Shown: positions 1-12,045 of the stretch, piece by piece
How the letters are laid out: each line of letters begins with the position of its first letter
How positions within the stretch are numbered: the first letter of the stretch is position 1
Source of the DNA: Ignelater luminosus
Taxonomy: Eukaryota; Arthropoda; Insecta; Coleoptera; Elateridae
Reading direction: 5' to 3'
DNA: 64,000 bases
Assembly: GCA_011009095.1 (NCBI GenBank)
Contig: VTPC01007248.1
Coordinates: 34,654-98,653, forward strand
Program-made: the position numbers and the translations under genes
The notes under the pieces: generated by a model
The model's input: only the letters and a program-made list of their open reading frames with translations
What the model was told of the DNA's origin: nothing
The model's database searches: none

Positions 1-801
1 GCTATTCCAGTTTTATAGGTTGACATATTTTATCCACTCAAAAAGGAAATGAAATAGAAGTTTACTGTTTCTAGTATTTATTGCTAAAGAAATTTCCTAA
101 AAGAGAAGCAAAGATTAGTGCGTATTTTTCATTTCAAAGTGTGTGCAGAAAAAAAATATCAATAATATTCTTATCAGATTAATCTCAAGTGCCTTCCTAG
201 AAGTTAGCAGCGATATCGCAGTCTGATATATCAGCTCATTATAAATAAAAATACTAAACCGTATATAGATTAGTTAGTTGTGTTAATTACAGCATCATGG
301 CAACTTTAGTCTAGTCTAATTTATTTAATATTGAAAATTTTGGAATTTGGTGAGTACTTGTTAATTTTCTTCTTCTTTTACTTCGCTAGTATTCTGTCAG
401 AAAATTTAATGTTTTTATTACATTATTATTAAGTTTTAACTGTTACCACAAATATTCTAATATAGTTAATGTATTCAAAAGAAAATTAACATTTTCGATC
501 ATTCCGCAATATAAATTGAATACGTGGCTATTACACTATCCTTGACTAATGCATTGCGTTAAAATGCATAAACCATATGGTTATCCAGGTTTTAATAAAA
601 TTTGAACAAGTATAACCAAATATAATTCGAGGAAAAGAGTTGAAAAGAGTTCCGAATTATACGCGGCTGATTGGCGGATTTTTCATTTTACAAGCTATAA
701 CTCTTCACACCTTCAAAATATTTAAAAATTGCAAAAGAAACAGTTGTTTGGCATCATAAAATCTTTTAAAAATGTAAAACAGAAATATTCACAGCCAACT
801 A
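1..801. other. Upstream sequence, no gene seen
   Basis: AT-rich sequence without an open frame, RNA gene or clear repeat that I can support. It ends at the TA dinucleotide (800-801) that serves as the target site of the adjacent mariner element. Confidence 0.5.
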
Positions 802-1733
802 CGAGGGTGGTCTGAAAAGTTTCCGACCTAACAAAGATACAAGACATTTTTTCCGAAAATTTTTTTTTATTTTTCAACATAGTCTTCTTGTAACTCTACA
901 CACTTCTCCCAGCGATGCTCCCATCTCTGTAACCCGTCCAAATAGTAGTCGGCATTTTTCTCTGCAAAATAATTGTTCACGAAGGTGATTGCCTCTTTTT
1001 TGGAGCCGGTTCCCCCTTTGCAGTCCACTGTTTGGACTGTATTTTTTTTGTTTCGGGCGTATAATGGTGTATCCAAGTTTCATCTACAGTAATTAATCGG
1101 CGCCAAAACTCGGATTTATTTCGCCTAAACTGCGCCAAAAGAGCGTTGGAAATATTCATTCGAACACGTTTTTGGTCTAACGTGAGCAAACGCGGCACCC
1201 ATGGCGCGGACAGCTTTCTCATGCCTAAATGTTGATTTAATATGTGACAAACACGTTCTTTTGACATGTTCATAACCTCTGCTATCTCTCTCACTTTAAT
1301 TCGGCGGTCGTCTAGCACCATTTGGTGAACTTTGGCGATGTTTTCGTCGGTAGTTGCAGTTTTTGGACGTCCCGAACGTTCATCGTCTCCCAAGCTCTTA
1401 CGGCCACGTTTAAATTCAGCAGCCCAAAATTTCACTGTGGTAAATGATGGTGCGGAGTCCCCATACGCAGAATCCAACTCATCTTTTATTTGCGAAGGCG
1501 TATTGCCTTTCAAAAACAAATATTTAATGACAGCTCGATACTCGATTTTGTCCATTTTCACAAAAAAACTCACATCAACTCACTCAAACGACTGTTACAT
1601 AAAAACTGCGCGTCCAAAATGGCTGAAACTTTGGTGAGTAACTGTCAACAGATGAACAACGAAATTCAGTAGCTTTTATTTACGAGTGCTGCCATCTTCA
1701 CGTTGAGGTCGGAAACTTTTCAGACCACCCTTG
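802..1733 (-). mobile_element. Internally deleted mariner transposon
   Basis: A 932-bp element bounded by near-identical terminal inverted repeats: the left end reads CGAGGGTGGTCTGAAAAGTT and continues to about 829, and the right end (about 1706-1733) is its reverse complement with one change (CAAGGG). It is flanked by TA at 800-801 and 1734-1735, the usual mariner target duplication. Complete mariners are about 1.3 kb, so roughly 350 bp is missing. The transposase lies on the - strand and is broken. The element sits about 0.8 kb upstream of the ABCA coding start. Confidence 0.9.
866..1573 (-). pseudogene. Mariner transposase, truncated by internal deletion
   Basis: The N-terminal part (1573 down to about 1005, starting MSFFVKMDKIEYR) keeps the paired helix-turn-helix DNA-binding half and the first catalytic aspartate in TVDETWIHHYTPETK. 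After KGEPAPKK the frame should enter the catalytic core. Instead the sequence jumps, within a run of A at about 1003-1010, to the family's C-terminal end in another frame (EAITFVNNYFAEK to LQEDYVEK). The second and third catalytic Asp residues are lost, so this copy cannot encode an active enzyme. It could still be moved by a transposase supplied in trans, since both ends are intact. Confidence 0.9.
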
Positions 1734-1735
1734 TA

Positions 1736-2492
1736 TACTAATGTAGTGATTGGCAAATACTGAGCTCGGGCTTCAAACTTCAGAATAAGCAGTAACACTA
1801 ATATTTTGTGTAACGAATAATACGTTACAGTAGTAAGATTAGCAGAGTGGGACTGGATCTACAGTCTAGAGACTACGGCTCCAAAACAGTATGAGGAGTC
1901 AAACAGTCTAAGAGACTAAGTAAGACAGAAATCTAAAAACCCAACCTTTAGGTCAAAAAAAGTAATCCGTGCATTGTTTTAATCTGTACACGAAATATTA
2001 TCTTCTATACACAATTAGTGTGGTTCACAAGTTCCATTTTGGCTATTTTTTGCCTGACTTCACCAAAAATTATGATCGACGTGTCATTCGATTCGGAATG
2101 GCATTTAGAAACTTTTCGAACATTTCGAAGTCCCGCCCAAAAAAATTGCAAAAGTTATAAACAAATTCGTAAAAACAAAAAAGGGGTTTCGTTTTTTGCA
2201 AATATCTCGGAGAATATTGCAAATATCCGAAATCAAAAAAAAGATCCTTAAAGAGCAGGAACTTTCCTACAAAAAGGTCCTAACTCCCGGAATTGTACCA
2301 CCAATATTAATAATTTGACTTGAGGCCGAAAACAAACAAAATAACGGTTTGCGTTTTTTGGCTCTACCTTCTTTATTATTGGAATTTTAAAAACAAAATA
2401 GAAAACGTTCTAAAACCAAAATTGTCGACCAACATTTCGGTTTCGTAGAACTCGCGCTGTATGTCTACTAATTAACTATTTTTATTTTACAG
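1736..2492. other. Sequence upstream of ABCA; splice acceptor at its end
   Basis: No gene seen. The stretch ends in a pyrimidine-rich tract and TTTTACAG (AG at 2491-2492), a good 3' splice site 19 bases before the ABCA start codon. This suggests that the ABCA transcript has at least one untranslated 5' exon further upstream, which I cannot place. Confidence 0.5.
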
Positions 2493-2511
2493 AGCAAGCC
2501 AAATATTCACA

Positions 2512-4418
2512 ATGAGTAAATGTGGAGAAAAATTCTTATTGCTAATGTGGAAGAATTTCTTGTTGCAGTGGCGGCATCCAGTTCAAACCGTTGTGGAAAT
2601 TTTAGTTCCACTTGCATTTGCGTCACTACTGGTTGTCTTCAGGAGTTTAGCTTATCATACAGACTATGCTGCAAAAGTGTATACTCCATTTTCTGTAGAT
2701 TATGATAATACATCCACATTGTAGTAAGTTTATATTTATCTTTGAAAGTAGCTCTTATTTGTTTTCCCCCGATAATAATTATTAAAATAATTTGTAACAA
2801 TTTTAATCTCTGTTATAGTTTTAATCTAGCTTGGTCTCCATTCAATCCAGTACTCGAAACTGTTATAGACGATATGGTTAAACAGCTAGAAAGTGTAAAT
2901 CAAACCAACAGAATAAACGTAACTAATTTAAAAGATAGCAAATCCTTAGAAGCGTATTTAGTCAGTTTGGTAAATAAAGAAAATACCACATGGGGATATA
3001 ATAATATAATAGCTGGCATACAGTTCGATGACTCATTAGAAGGTGCTAACGAATTTCCTTCTTTTCTAAATGTTACAATAAGGTACCTATACTATTTACA
3101 GTCACTCTTGAAACACTGCAAATAACAATCTGAACCCGCTTTTAGATTTCCAGCAGAAATAAGTGCATCGCCCTATTATATCAGTAGTACTACTTGGATG
3201 ACAGAAACTTTATTTCCTATATTTCAAACAAACGGTCCTCGTGATGAATATTCAAGTCATGGAGGATACCCAGGTGTGAAGCAAATTATTTATTTATTAC
3301 AAAATCTTTCAAATTTTAATAATCTTCTTTTTCACATATTTTAGGTTATTTTCAGTATGGATTTTTAACAATACAAAAACTGTTGTCTTACTCGATTATA
3401 AACACTTTAAAGAAGCAAGTGCATAAGCAAGATTTTAATTATTCATCGGTCCCTATGTTAATGCAAAGATTTCCAAACGCTCGTTACACTGACGATGGCA
3501 TAATTTTTATATTTCAGTTCCTAATACCTACTTTTATTATGTTAAGTTTTCTCTACACATGCGTTAGCACAGTTAAGGTTATAACTATTGAAAAGGAAAG
3601 ACAATTGAAGGTTTGTTACTTTTCCTGTTTGTCTTTCTGCTTAAATGAGTGAATAATAATATCATTATAGGAAACGATGAAGATTATGGGTTTACCAGGG
3701 TGGTTGCACTGGACGGCTTGGTTTATCAAAACATTTATCCTTTTGCTTATATCCGTAGCATTAATGACTGTATTTATGACAGCTAAATGGTATTCGGGTA
3801 CAGACCTTGCTGTCTTTACCCATTCAAATCCTTTCATAATATTTTTACTTTTTCTGTGTTTCGCCTGCGCTACAATTACTTATTGTTTTGCTATAAGCGT
3901 ATTTTTCACTAAAGGTATAGTTAGAATATTTTTTAAAATATTTTTTAATAATCTTTAATGACTCTTTCAGCAAACACGGCGTCTATAGTTTCTGGTGTAA
4001 TTTGGTTTTTGACATTTTCTCCATTTTCTAATTTACAAACGGTGTACGACTCGTTAGGTCTTGCCGAAAAACTAATAATGTGCGTTTTTTCTAATTCTGC
4101 CATGGGGTACGGATTTCAGTTAGTAATGATGTTCGAAGGTATTGGGAACGGTAAAGCATTTTCAAACTGTCCGTAAATATGGTATTGTTTTACAATTTGT
4201 TATTTTAGGTGCTCAATGGGAAAACATATGGGAGCCTGCCAAATCAGGGGATGAGCTGGTTTTAGGTCACATTTTTATCATGTTGATAGTTGATACTGTT
4301 TTGTATTTTTTGATTGCTGTCTATGTTGAAGCAATTTTTCCTGGAGAGTATGGTGTACCACAAGTATGGTATTTTCCATTTACACGTTCCTATTGGTGTG
4401 GGAATTCCATGCAAGTCG
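2512..4418 (+). CDS. ABCA exons 1-7: first membrane domain
   Basis: Residues 1 to about 497. Exon 1 gives a short cytosolic N-terminus ([15 protein letters not shown]) and the first membrane helix (about residues 27-46). Exons 2-4 encode the extracellular loop, which has several N-x-S/T sites. Exons 4-7 encode the helix bundle and the conserved [21 protein letters not shown] stretch split across the intron at 3611-3670. Exon 7 ends just after [15 protein letters not shown], where ABCA proteins leave the membrane toward NBD1. The loop is short compared with vertebrate ABCA1, in line with the ABCA3 group. Confidence 0.85.
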
Positions 4419-7400
4419 GTAAGTTTTGATAGGTCTATTTTGTTAATATTATGATAATTTTGTTGTGTAATTTTAGGGTATGAAGAAGATTCGGAAGAAA
4501 ATACAGGTAGTAAATTTTACGAAAAGGAACCAACGCATCTGAAGATTGGCGTGAAAATTAAAAATTTAAGAAAGGAATTTTCAAAGAAGAATGTCGCTGT
4601 AAAGAATCTTTCGCTTAATTTGTATGAGGATCAAATTACCGTACTTTTGGGACATAATGGAGCTGGTAAGACCACAACTATGTCGATGCTTACCGGGATG
4701 ATTCCACCTACAGGCGGTACAGCAGTGGTAGGAGGTCATGATATTCACACGGATATAGCTGGAGTAAGAGATAGCCTTGGATTATGTCCCCAGCACAATA
4801 TTCTTTTTGACGATTTAACTGTTAGAGAACATTTATATTTTTACAATCGACTTAAAGGGCTCAATAAAGAAGAAACTCAAAAGGAAATTGATAGATTTCT
4901 TGAACTGTTAGAACTTACTGATAAGGTAAGAATGATTTAAGTGTAACTAAAGTAATAGTTTTAGCTCTAAAAGTTTTTGAATGAATCGCTATTAATAGCA
5001 AAGTATACTTTCAAAAATTTCAAAATTTCAATTAACATAGTTACGTATTGATAGTTAGAACCTCTAACAGTAAATGCTGTCATTCACAAATATTTTTTAT
5101 TTAAAGGGCAATGCAAATTCATCGACACTTTCTGGCGGAATGAAAAGAAAACTTTCTGTAGCTATAGCTCTTTGTGGTAATTCTAAAGTTGTTATGTGTG
5201 ACGAACCGTCTTCAGGAATGGATCCATCTGCAAGAAGAGCTTTATGGGATTTACTAATAGCGCAAAAGAAGGGTTAGTGTTATCAATAAATTTCAATTAA
5301 AAATTACTAAATACTTAGTATCCTTACAGGTAGAACTATTTTGCTTACAACTCACTTCATGGATGAAGCCGACTTATTAGGTGACCGTATTGCAATCATG
5401 CATGGGGGCGAATTGCAATGTTGCGGATCGAGTTATTACCTTAAAAAGGTTTATGGTGCTGGATATCGTCTTATTATGGATAAAAAACCGGAATGTCAAA
5501 TAATAGAAGTCACGAATTTACTTAGAAGACACATACCTGATATCAAAGTAAGTAAAGTACCTCCCAATTGTAATTTAGAATTAATATAGCTAATTCCCCT
5601 TACTTTCCAAGGTAGAAAGCTGTATTGGTTCCGAGTTGACTTACACCTTAGATGAAGAAAAATCAGCAATATTTCAAAACATGCTATACGATCTTGAAAT
5701 AAACAGCGAACGTTTGGGAATACTCAGTTATGGTGTTTCAATTACAAGTTTTGATGAAGTATTTATGAAGTAAGCTTTGAAGTGTAATATTTAAATAAAA
5801 TTTTAAATTAATAAATGTATTTCAGAGTCAGCTCCAATGAGAATGACAACCACATGCAAAAGGAAGAAAATCCTAATCAAAGTGATTACAATCAAAACGA
5901 AAAAAATGCAGAAACCAAACGTATGTGTAGTTTTTGATTTGCATCTTTTGGAAATTTCTTTTATCATATTTTTCAGTAAACATTCACGATCACATTTACG
6001 ACTTCCTAACCGGTTCTTCTCTTTGGTTCAATCAAGTACTAGCCATGCTCATGAAAAGAAGTCTATCAATTTTACGTTCGTGGATTATCTTTCTACTCCA
6101 AAACTTGATACCTATAGTTTCAGTTATTATAATTATCGTTGTGACTAGAAATGTTGGCAATTTAAAGGATCTTCCTGGTTTAACATTTACAGGACTCTTA
6201 CAATGATCCTATTACAACGCTGAATAGAAGTGTCAATAATAGATATGCAGAGGAATATATTAATGATTTAACGTCTCAAAGTAAAAAGCTTCTTAATTGG
6301 CAACAGAAGAATTATATAGAACAAATACTTGCAGAGGTATTACCATTAGAATTAGCTACAAGTGGTATTGTTTACACACCTTATCTATTTTTTAGATGAA
6401 AGAAGATTTGAGTACAGTTCGTATGCGTTATATTGCTGGAGCAAGTTTTCAGGAAGACAATAATACTATCATCGCTTTTTTTAATGCTGAACCTTATCAC
6501 TCTAGACCTTTAAGTTTACAAATGGCAATTAACAGTGTACTTAAAAAAGAAGTTTCAAAAGAACACACCTTGCAATTTACTCATCATCCATTACCATTCT
6601 CATCAAGATCAAAAGTAAGCGTAAACATTGATTTATGATCATATTATAATAAATATTTTCTTTTAGCTGCAAAAATTAGAATCAGCAGCTAGTAATGAAT
6701 TCATAATCACCATGAATTTGAGTTTTGCCTTATCTCTAGTATCAGCCTTTTATGTAATGTTTTATATACGAGAACGGATCAACAATGTAAAACATTTACA
6801 ATTTGTTTCTGGCGTTAGGGTTACAGCGTTTTGGTTGTCTTCCTACATTTGTGACATCTTAACGTTTAGTTTCACATCACTCTGTATCATCATCACATTT
6901 TTAATATTTCAAGAGGAGAACTTCAGCACTGCAGAGGAATTAGGTAGATTATCAGAATTTAGTTGTGTTCTTAACAAATGAATAAAATTTAAATTTGTTT
7001 TGCAGGTCGCATATTTTCGATTTTGTTTTACTTTGGATTTTCTATGCTACCTATGGTATATTTATTCTCATTTCTTTTCCAAGTTCCATCATCAGGCTTT
7101 ACAAAATTAACTTTTATAAATTTACTCTTTGGTATGTAATAATTCTAAAGTAAAAACTACAGTCGTTTATAGTATTAACCATTTTTTAGGCGTTATGACT
7201 TTCATATTGATACATTTCTTTAAGAGCGCTTTAGAGTACTACAACGTGTATTTTATACACACCATAATGTTAGTGGTTCCACTTTATTCTTTTTGCACTG
7301 GAATGCGAGATGTAAACGTAGTTCAGTCAATACGTCAATATTGCGATATGGAGGTGCAAACTTGTTTAAATCTTGGAAATACCACAATTGAACAATGCGA

Positions 7401-8901
7401 CAAAAGCGTTTGTGATGAATATAAACACTGCTGCGGTAAGTACGGCACAGCTTTTTCCCAAATTCAAATTCTTTGAAGTTTTCTGTAATTTGACCAAATC
7501 CACCCAAACCGTTTAAGATTCTAGCTTGGAACTTTCATATAACAGTTACCGAAACTAAAACAGTCGATATTTTACAGATATACCGGGATATTACGACATG
7601 ACAGAACCTGGAATTGGAAAAAACGTATTAATATCTTGCCTAGTAGGCATCATTTTATTTTTAATTGTCTTAGCCATTGATGGTAGACTTTTCGACAAAA
7701 TATGTTATAAAGTTATCCCTACTAAAGGTTCTTTTGATCACGAAGATGATATAGATGTTGCTAAAGAGAAAGCAAAAATTAGAGACATTGCACAACATGG
7801 TGAGATAGGACAATATGACCTTGTAATGTGCGACATGACAAAGTATTACAAGAAGTTGCTCGCTGTCAATAATATATGTTTGGGTGTTAATCGACAGGAG
7901 TGTTTTGGTTTGCTCGGTATAAATGGAGCTGGTAAAACAACTACGTTTAAAATGATGACTGGTGATATCAAGCCTTCGTCAGGAGATGCATGGATTAACG
8001 GGTTCAATTTAAAATCTGATATGAGAGAGGTTAATAAGCAGATAGGGTATTGTCCACAATTTGATGCTTTGCTCGATGATCTTACCTGTTGGGAAACTTT
8101 GCAAATATTTGGTTTGTTACGAGGAATTACCCTAAAAGAAAGCAAAATACTAGCAAAGAAATTAGCAAAGGATTTCGATTTTTATGAGCATTTATATAAA
8201 AAAGTTAAGCAGCTAAGTGGAGGAAATAAAAGAAAACTTAGTACTGCAGTAGCTTTAATTGGAGATCCGCTCGTTATTTATCTGGATGAACCCACCACAG
8301 GTTGGTAACAATGACATTATTTTGCGCTTTTCAATATTATTCAATGACTAAACTTTTAGGGATGGATCCGGCAACTAAGCGTTATCTTTGGAATGCATTA
8401 TGTAAAATCAGAGATAATGGAAAATGTATTATTCTGACGTCACACAGTATGGAAGAATGCGAAGCATTATGTACAAGATTAGCAATCATGGTTAATGGAA
8501 ACTTTAAATGTATAGGATCTACACAACATCTTAAAAGTAGATTTTCTGAAGGTTACACCTTAATAATAAGAATAAAAAAACCTGAAGACCCTAACGAATC
8601 ATCATACGCCACTATTAAATCCATAGAGAATTTTGTGAAAGAAAATTTTAAGAATGCTGTAATTCGTGAAGACTATAGAGAATTATTAACGTTTTATATT
8701 GCTGATAGATCGCAACCATGGTCGAAAATGTTTGAAATTATGGAAAGGGCTAAAACAATGTTTGATATAGAAGATTATTCTTTAGGACAGAGCAGTTTGG
8801 AGCAGGTTTGTAATTTAATCTAAAGAAAGTAAGAATTAACAATACAATTTTTATTTTTATTTTAGGTATTCTTGTCATTTACAAAATATCAACAACTTTA
8901 A
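2512..8901 (+). CDS. ABC transporter subfamily A (ABCA3-like), 20 exons, one apparent frameshift
   Basis: Full ABC transporter with two membrane domains and two nucleotide-binding domains, in the ABCA order TMD1-NBD1-TMD2-NBD2. ABCA proteins move lipids across membranes using ATP; the exact substrate here is unknown. Coding exons: 2512-2723, 2819-3082, 3146-3273, 3345-3610, 3671-3914, 3971-4138, 4209-4418, 4477-4925, 5107-5272, 5330-5547, 5612-5769, 5826-5920, 5977-6336, 6396-6614, 6667-6943, 7006-7131, 7190-7435, 7578-8300, 8360-8805, 8866-8901. All have GT/AG borders and matching phases. The product is about 1,669 residues, normal for the family. The start is the first ATG after a splice acceptor at 2492. 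The C-terminus [13 protein letters not shown] is the family's classic ending. The only break is one surplus base in exon 13 (about 6187-6206). Closest by recall to insect ABCA3-type genes; the subgroup is inferred. Confidence 0.93.
4477..5769 (+). CDS. ABCA exons 8-11: first nucleotide-binding domain
   Basis: Walker [10 protein letters not shown] at residues 556-564, Q-loop in [15 protein letters not shown], signature [10 protein letters not shown] at 655-664, Walker B with DEP at 679-681 followed by SSGMDP, and the switch histidine in [15 protein letters not shown] (H711). All ATP-site residues are present, so this domain looks functional. Exons 10-11 continue into the family's regulatory tail (SFDEVFMK). 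Exon junctions: 4926-5106, 5273-5329 and 5548-5611 are introns. Confidence 0.9.
5826..7435 (+). CDS. ABCA exons 12-17: linker and second membrane domain
   Basis: Exon 12 is a polar, charged linker rich in Asn, Glu and Lys. Exon 13 holds the first helix of the second membrane domain ([20 protein letters not shown]) and the ABCA LP-x-L stretch, at which the frame is broken: the frame read from 5977 ends at a TGA at 6204-6206, while the homologous protein continues one base over as [14 protein letters not shown]. Exons 14-17 carry the second extracellular loop and the helices [27 protein letters not shown] and [12 protein letters not shown]. The exon 17 cysteine-rich loop (C-x3-C-x4-C then CCG) is probably disulphide bonded. 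Confidence 0.8.
7578..8901 (+). CDS. ABCA exons 18-20: second nucleotide-binding domain and C-terminus
   Basis: Last membrane helix ([18 protein letters not shown]), then NBD2 with Walker [11 protein letters not shown] at about residue 1382, Q-loop in [15 protein letters not shown], signature [10 protein letters not shown] at about 1481, Walker [10 protein letters not shown] at about 1503-1511 and switch histidine in [14 protein letters not shown]. All ATP-site residues are intact. The 12-codon last exon (8866-8901) completes the conserved VFLSFTKYQ tail with a TAA stop. Intron 8301-8359 lies inside Walker B at TTG/MDP; intron 8806-8865 lies within SLEQ/VFLSF. Confidence 0.92.
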
Positions 8902-11900
8902 AAAAGAGATTGTTAAGATTTTGAAATCAATTAGAAATAATTTGAAAATAATCTCAATTTTAGATTTTAAATTTCAAATGAGTACTGAAGCTGTCACGAT
9001 TGTAATTTAAAGTGAGTTTATCATAAGTTAAAATAAATAAAGAAAAACAACTTACCTTTGCCACATTTTTTTGTAAAGTTAAATTCCTCGGTGATATGTT
9101 TATTATTTTAAATAATATTCGAACACACAAAAACAAATTGAAACCTAAAATGGAACAATTATTTTTATTTAATTTAACAAACATTTACAACTCTGATATG
9201 TCTAGATGCTGCATATAATATATAAATGGGCAAGAATTAATTAGAGTTCATTATACAAATGTAGGAATACGAATTAATACTTAACAATTTAGTCATTGTC
9301 TTTAGGAATAAAATAATATAATGGTGCAGTCTCGATTTTAGCAGTTATTATCCTTATTGTTACTGATACATGCAATGTTTTTTATGATAAATATTTCTGA
9401 GATTTCTGTATATAAAAGTTATCAAGCGATTGTCCATATGTACCTGTAAGCAAAACAATTCTGAAGAAGGCTGCGGTTTTATTATATTAAGATCTAAATT
9501 GAGTTGCTGCTTGTTTTTGTGATTTCTCTTTAAGACAGTTGCTCAGGTGGAGACTGATAATGAAAGTGAAGATGAAGCGGGTGATTAAACTCAAAAAGGC
9601 GAAGTTATGAATGTCGAAATGAGTTTCCTTTTTTTATAAAATTTCTTTTGTAATTACAATTGCATATATAGCAGAAAAGTTTTCTTGCCCACAGCGATTT
9701 TGTAATAATTATTTAAATAAATTTTCTTTTTGCATTAATTCTAAATATTATTATTATTATCACTAATAATAATATGAAATTTCTTTAGATATAGAAATAA
9801 ATGCTCTGTATCAATGTTACGAGAAGCACACAATTCGGCTTAAGGCTGTGATGCATGAAATACACAATTTACGTATAGGTGTTGTTTTCTCTCTCTGAAA
9901 TGATAAGAAAATGAAATGCAGGTTATGTTGTATGTATAACTGTGGTATTTATGAAGATGATGATATAAGAATGTAACTAATGCAAGCCATTTATACAATA
10001 AAGAATTTTCTATCACACAAACGTTATCTACAAATTAATATTATTCGACTGACTGATTCTAATAACAATTATTTCGTTTTCTCTCTTTGATAATATTATG
10101 TTATTATATCAACTTATAGATAACTTAGTGATATAAATAACAGAAGAATATTTTTATAAAAAATGTTACTAAATCTAAATTTTCAGCATGCCTAGGAGAG
10201 CAAGAAACATTGTAAAATTAATTTCCAAGGACTACATAATCCTACAGCCAGTCCTAAGCTTTGAAAATGATCAAACTTTTTATTTGCTTTATCATTACTA
10301 AAAATCGACCAATTTTCCAAGCTTAGAACAGACCGTAATCATCATTGTGCTGTAACTATGTTTAATTAGGCTTTAGTTTGTTTAGCATTAATCGTCAAGC
10401 TTGTTCCCCAAAGCTGCAAATCTGTATAGAAATCAATAGTCTCTGCTAGGACAGTACCATAAAATAATATTCTTGAATGGCAATTCCTAATAATAATTAC
10501 ATTAGGTATACATTATTTATTTAATGAAACCGTTGCATCTACTCTTTTTGTTCATAAGACAGATACAGTAAAATCTAATAGTTACTGAATACGAAACAGA
10601 AAAGATAGTCTAGTGAATCATACATAAAAAGGGTTAACAACGTAAATTGTACATCACTATTAGAAAGAATTATAACACTGTACATTCTTATTCACTTAAA
10701 AGTAAGTAATATAAAATGTAAATCACAGATAAAAATAAGCTTGGCCAATCACAATCCTTATTACATACATTTTGTAATTTTTTTTTATTTAACACACGTA
10801 TTCTTATAAAACTTGGACAAAAAGAAATCTTTGTGTTCTGTGAGGACGTAAACATAGTCTTGTAATAAACTGAATGAATCAGAAACCCAAACTGATGAGT
10901 TTAACGAAAAAATTATATCTGCGTTCGTCTCGTGGAATACGTCGTTTTAGAGTAAAATAGAATTTACGATATCGATGGATATCAGAATTGACTATCGTTT
11001 TAGATATTTAGGTCCTAAACAGGAACAATATATATTTAGAGGATGTTAAACAAAAGTCTGCTAAACAAAAAACCTCTTTTGGTTTTGTATCACATTAGTT
11101 TTCATAAGCTCAATCTACGTTCAATTGTTATACCGCTTTACTCTTATTGCCACTAAGATTCTGTAAACCAAAGCGTTGTTAACGAGCTCTGATCAATTAT
11201 CAGAAGTTTTACCAAATTATGATAACCTTTTGGTTATATTAGTCTTGGACTTCCAGGAACAAGTATTTCATAGTCTCGACTTGACTTGATTTATATAATA
11301 TATAATCGTTTAATAGATATTTGTATTTTTTCTTTAAATATCAATAAGTACACTTTTTGAGTTCCTTACTGCATTTCTGCCACCGTCCTTTGTACATTTA
11401 ACGGTTATCATCTAGGCATTGTTCGTTGAATTTTATCAAGTTGTGCAGTGTTGCTGTAGTGCCATGCGCACATTTCAATAGTATTTTAATCGTTGAGGCA
11501 TTACGCCATCCGTTTTGTCTAATGGAAATGGGGTCTTCACATTGTTTTCGTTATCTCTATAAACTAGAAAGTTATTACCAAAAGAACAATTAGTTGGAAG
11601 TTACCATCAGGTTCTTGTTGTTGTAAAAAGGCATCTACTGGCAATCACCTAATCCTTAACTTTTTAGAATTTATGTGTTAACAAACCATTTTGATAAAAG
11701 GGATTGGAAGTTATACAAACTCTTAAGCTACAAAGACTATTTTACATTACTTGCTGATGGCAACAACTTCCTTGATCATCTAAAAATCTATTATGCCATG
11801 TTTAGTGAACGTTCAACGATCTTATAAATCTTTTTAAATGACTGCCTTCGTAATCAAGTGTAAATTACAAAATAACACAGGACCCCTATAGGGGTCGTTC
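8902..11900. other. Intergenic sequence after ABCA, no gene seen
   Basis: AT-rich sequence with no supported coding region. AATAAA hexamers at 9032-9041 are reasonable polyadenylation signals for the ABCA transcript about 130 bases after its stop; others near 9713 and 10000 cannot be excluded. No RNA gene recognised. Confidence 0.4.
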
Positions 11901-11908
11901 AGAAATCT

Positions 11909-12045
11909 CCACGCCAGAATAAGTTGTCATAATTGGCGTTTACTAGTTTACGTTTAAATTGCATGGTTTGAGCTACAGTTAAAGCAAAATTCCTCTTGAT
12001 TTGTTTCATCTATCAGCTGATCTTCAAATTCGTTTTTTTTTACCG
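11909..12045. repeat. Dispersed repeat B, copy 1
   Basis: Matches the block at 14205-14390 along its length (shared landmarks: TAATTGGCGTTTACTAGTTTACGTTTAAA, split here as TAATTGGCG then TTTACTAGTTTACGTTTAAA; GAGCTACA; CCTCTTGAT; TGTTTCATCTA; AGTTGATCTT-like). It lacks about 55 bases present in the middle of the other copies. Family not identified. Confidence 0.6.

Noticed and set aside
11881..11896. Perfect 16-base palindrome GACCCCTATAGGGGTC
   Set aside because: About one perfect 16-base palindrome is expected by chance in a sequence this long, and no paired site or gene context supports a function.
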